Shown here: piece after piece, positions 62,030 through 64,000 of the stretch
How the letters are laid out: every line of letters begins with the position of its first letter
How positions within the stretch are numbered: position 1 is the stretch's first letter
Source of the DNA: Acanthococcus lagerstroemiae
Lineage: Eukaryota > Arthropoda > Insecta > Hemiptera > Eriococcidae
Direction: 5' to 3'
NCBI GenBank assembly: GCA_031841125.1
Contig: CM063107.1
Coordinates: 26,058,499 to 26,122,498, forward strand
DNA length: 64,000 bases
The notes under the pieces: generated by a model
Seen by the model: the letters and a program-made list of their open reading frames with translations, nothing else
The model's database searches: none
Told to the model about the DNA's origin: nothing
Position numbers and translations under genes: made by a program

Positions 62030-64000
62030 AATTGTCCATCGAACGCTGACAAGAATTTGCAATAGTGTATAACTTCAATGTGGTCACCCCTTCAGAACGT
62101 TGAATATGCAACACACAACGCGCCGCTATACCTTTTTCAAATTTCTCATTTTCTGGGCGGAAGTGGAAAACGCGATTTACATTGGACTGAGTCCGCTACG
62201 GCAAAACGGCTTAAACCTTTGGTGAGAGGAAATCATTTCTGACAAAGTGAAGGTAAGGAAAAGCTGTAACTTCTCAATGGCAGACGAAACATTCAAAATT
62301 TTCTGTCAATAAAAGGTCTCGAGAGAAATAAGTTTCTTTTCTTTAAGGACAACTGATATGATTGTCACGCTGTCACCAAACTTTCAAACCGTATTGCTCC
62401 AGTTGTTTCCAGTCCACATTTCTTCGCGTTTTTCCACTTCCGCACAGAAAATGATGAATTTCGAAAATGTCAGTTGTTGCGTCTCGTGTTGCATATTCAG
62501 TGTGTTGAAGGCGTTATCACAGTGAAGTTATACACTACTGCAAATTTTTGAAAAATGTAACGCCTTCGAAGCGTCGAACATGCAATACATAACGCACCGA
62601 TAGACGTTTTCGAAATTTGATTTTTCTGGGGTAATCCGACAATTCGCGAATAGTTTTGGACTGGAGAACGCTGGAGCAAAACAGTTCGAAATTCTGGAGA
62701 GGAGAAACTTTCAAATAAGACTTCCCTTGCAGGTTTGCTCTAGCTGTCTCCAATCAAAAGTTTTTCACGTTTTGCTAGTTCGTCCCAGGAAATTGGAAAT
62801 TTTGTAAAAGCATATTGGTGTCAATTGTATTGCATCTTCGACGAGTCTCAGGCGTTACAACATTTTTCAAAAATACGCATTACCCTGGAAAATGGAAATA
62901 TTAATGTAGTAGCGCCTTCGACGCAACAGAAACGCCACTCATCGCGCACCAATTGACGTTTTCGAAATTTCGATTTTTCTGGGGTAAACCGACAATTCGC
63001 GAATAATTTTAGACCTGAGACAACTGGAGCAAAACGGTTTGAAAATATGGAGAGAGGAGAAAATTTTGAATAAAACACATCTTGCACTTTTGCTCTAGCT
63101 GCCTCCAATCAAGTTTTTCGCGTTTTGCTGGTTCGCCCGAGGATCTTGGAAATTTCGAAAATGCATAGTGGTGCGAATTGTATTGCATATTCAACGATTT
63201 TAGGGCGTTACATTTTTCGAAAATTCGCAATACTGTAGACGAAAATGATATTTCCAATGCGGTAGCGCCTTCAACGCTTTAAATATACCATACATCGCGC
63301 ACCAATTGACGTTTTCAAAATTTTGATTTTTCTGGGGTAAACCGACAATTTGCGATTAATTTTGGACTGGAGACAGCTGGAGCAAAACGGTTTGCAATCC
63401 TGGAGAAAGGAGACAATTTCGAATCAGATTTATCTTGCCGTTTTGTTCTAGCTGCCCCCAATCAAAAATTTGTCGCCTTTTACCAGTTCGCTCCAGGAAA
63501 TTCGCAATCTCGCAAATGCATGACGGTGCGACTTGTGTTGCAGACCCAACGAGTTTTGGGTGTTGCTACATTTTTGAAAAGTTGGCAAAATTGTCCAAGG
63601 GTGGTCAAGAAGGGGCACAAATCGACTCTAGCTCAATTTTGACCACGGATTCGAATTCGTCTCGAAAAACTGAGTAATCAGCGATAGCGTCGACGCTGAA
63701 GCTCTCCAAAAATTTTTTCATCCCAAAAAAGACATGAGTATGGAGAAATTTCCAAAATTTTCAGAATCATAAATTTTGAATTAAAGACTGTTTTCTACTC
63801 AGTTTCTCACGCTGAGTCCGAATGTGGAGTTCAAAGTTGGCGGCAACGCACCGTTGCCGAGAAACGCGAAATTGAGAACTTTTTTGTGTTAGCGCCTTCG
63901 ACACGTTGAATATGCCACACATCCCACACAATTCCAACCCATTGTACCTTCTATTTTTCTGGGGCGAACCGACATTTTGCGAATAATTTTGGAACGGAGG
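62030..64000 (+). repeat. Satellite of about 352-bp units running off the right edge
   Basis: The marker GCGCCTTC recurs near 62560, 62913, 63265 and 63892. Units share TTCTGGGGTAAACCGACAATT and GGAGCAAAACGGTTTG. Each unit is itself two inverted halves of about 176 bp. The stretch near 63560-63880 is more diverged. Confidence 0.8.

Overview
The window reads as nuclear DNA of an animal, most likely an arthropod and probably an insect. It is A+T-rich and almost free of long open frames. It holds one gene split by introns of up to about 26 kb, and it is crowded with RTE-type LINE remnants, tRNA-derived SINEs, hAT-type and TA-target MITEs, a Helitron-type helicase fragment, foldback elements and satellites. 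No bacterial operons, Shine-Dalgarno sites, rRNA or CRISPR are present. The exact taxon cannot be read from the sequence.

The backbone is a single plus-strand gene. Six exons (11127-11262, 37482-37592, 47721-47858, 48481-48578, 53593-53758, 60235-60350) have GT...AG borders and compatible phases. They encode the last 252 residues or so of a four-transmembrane protein of the claudin / calcium-channel-gamma (PMP22/EMP/MP20/claudin) superfamily. The first transmembrane exon is not recognised here and probably lies upstream. Everything from 11263 to 60234 other than the exons is therefore intron. A second, tentative gene is antisense to it: a minus-strand terminal exon at 47026-47336 and a possible first exon at 53132-53177.

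Layout. 1-11126 (upstream sequence or a 5' intron): a 102-bp retroposon, a degenerate 'TGTATGATTTCC' simple-sequence block (3900-5450), a 161-bp hAT MITE, a LINE scrap, and a 1.8-kb non-autonomous hAT carrying two nested MITEs. 11263-37481 (intron 1): SINEs, several TIR elements (13.1, 16.9, 17.9, 18.2, 22.1 kb), a 33-bp minisatellite, inverted-half-unit repeats at 25 kb, a nearly full-length but broken RTE-type LINE (26.6-29.5 kb, minus), two divergent SINEs one of which carries a TA-flanked MITE, a second hAT copy (33.4-34.6 kb) and another LINE 3' end. 37593-47720 (intron 2): a hAT MITE only 44 bp past the splice donor, the C-terminal half of a Helitron/Pif1 helicase inside repeats, a SINE, and a 161-bp satellite containing two 79-bp near-perfect hairpin elements. 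47859-60234 (introns 3-5): a SINE filling intron 3, large foldbacks, a decayed LINE split by a 289-bp hAT MITE with 8-bp target duplications, and a tRNA-derived SINE. 60351-64000: the 3' UTR, then a satellite of about 352 bp per unit that runs off the window.

The mobile elements record an order of events. One MITE entered the hAT element before that hAT spread, another entered only one copy, a MITE cut a SINE, and a hAT MITE cut a LINE. Three unrelated loci share an architecture of alternating inverted half-units. Splice sites, motifs and duplications were read directly; family names rest on motif resemblance and were not checked by database search.
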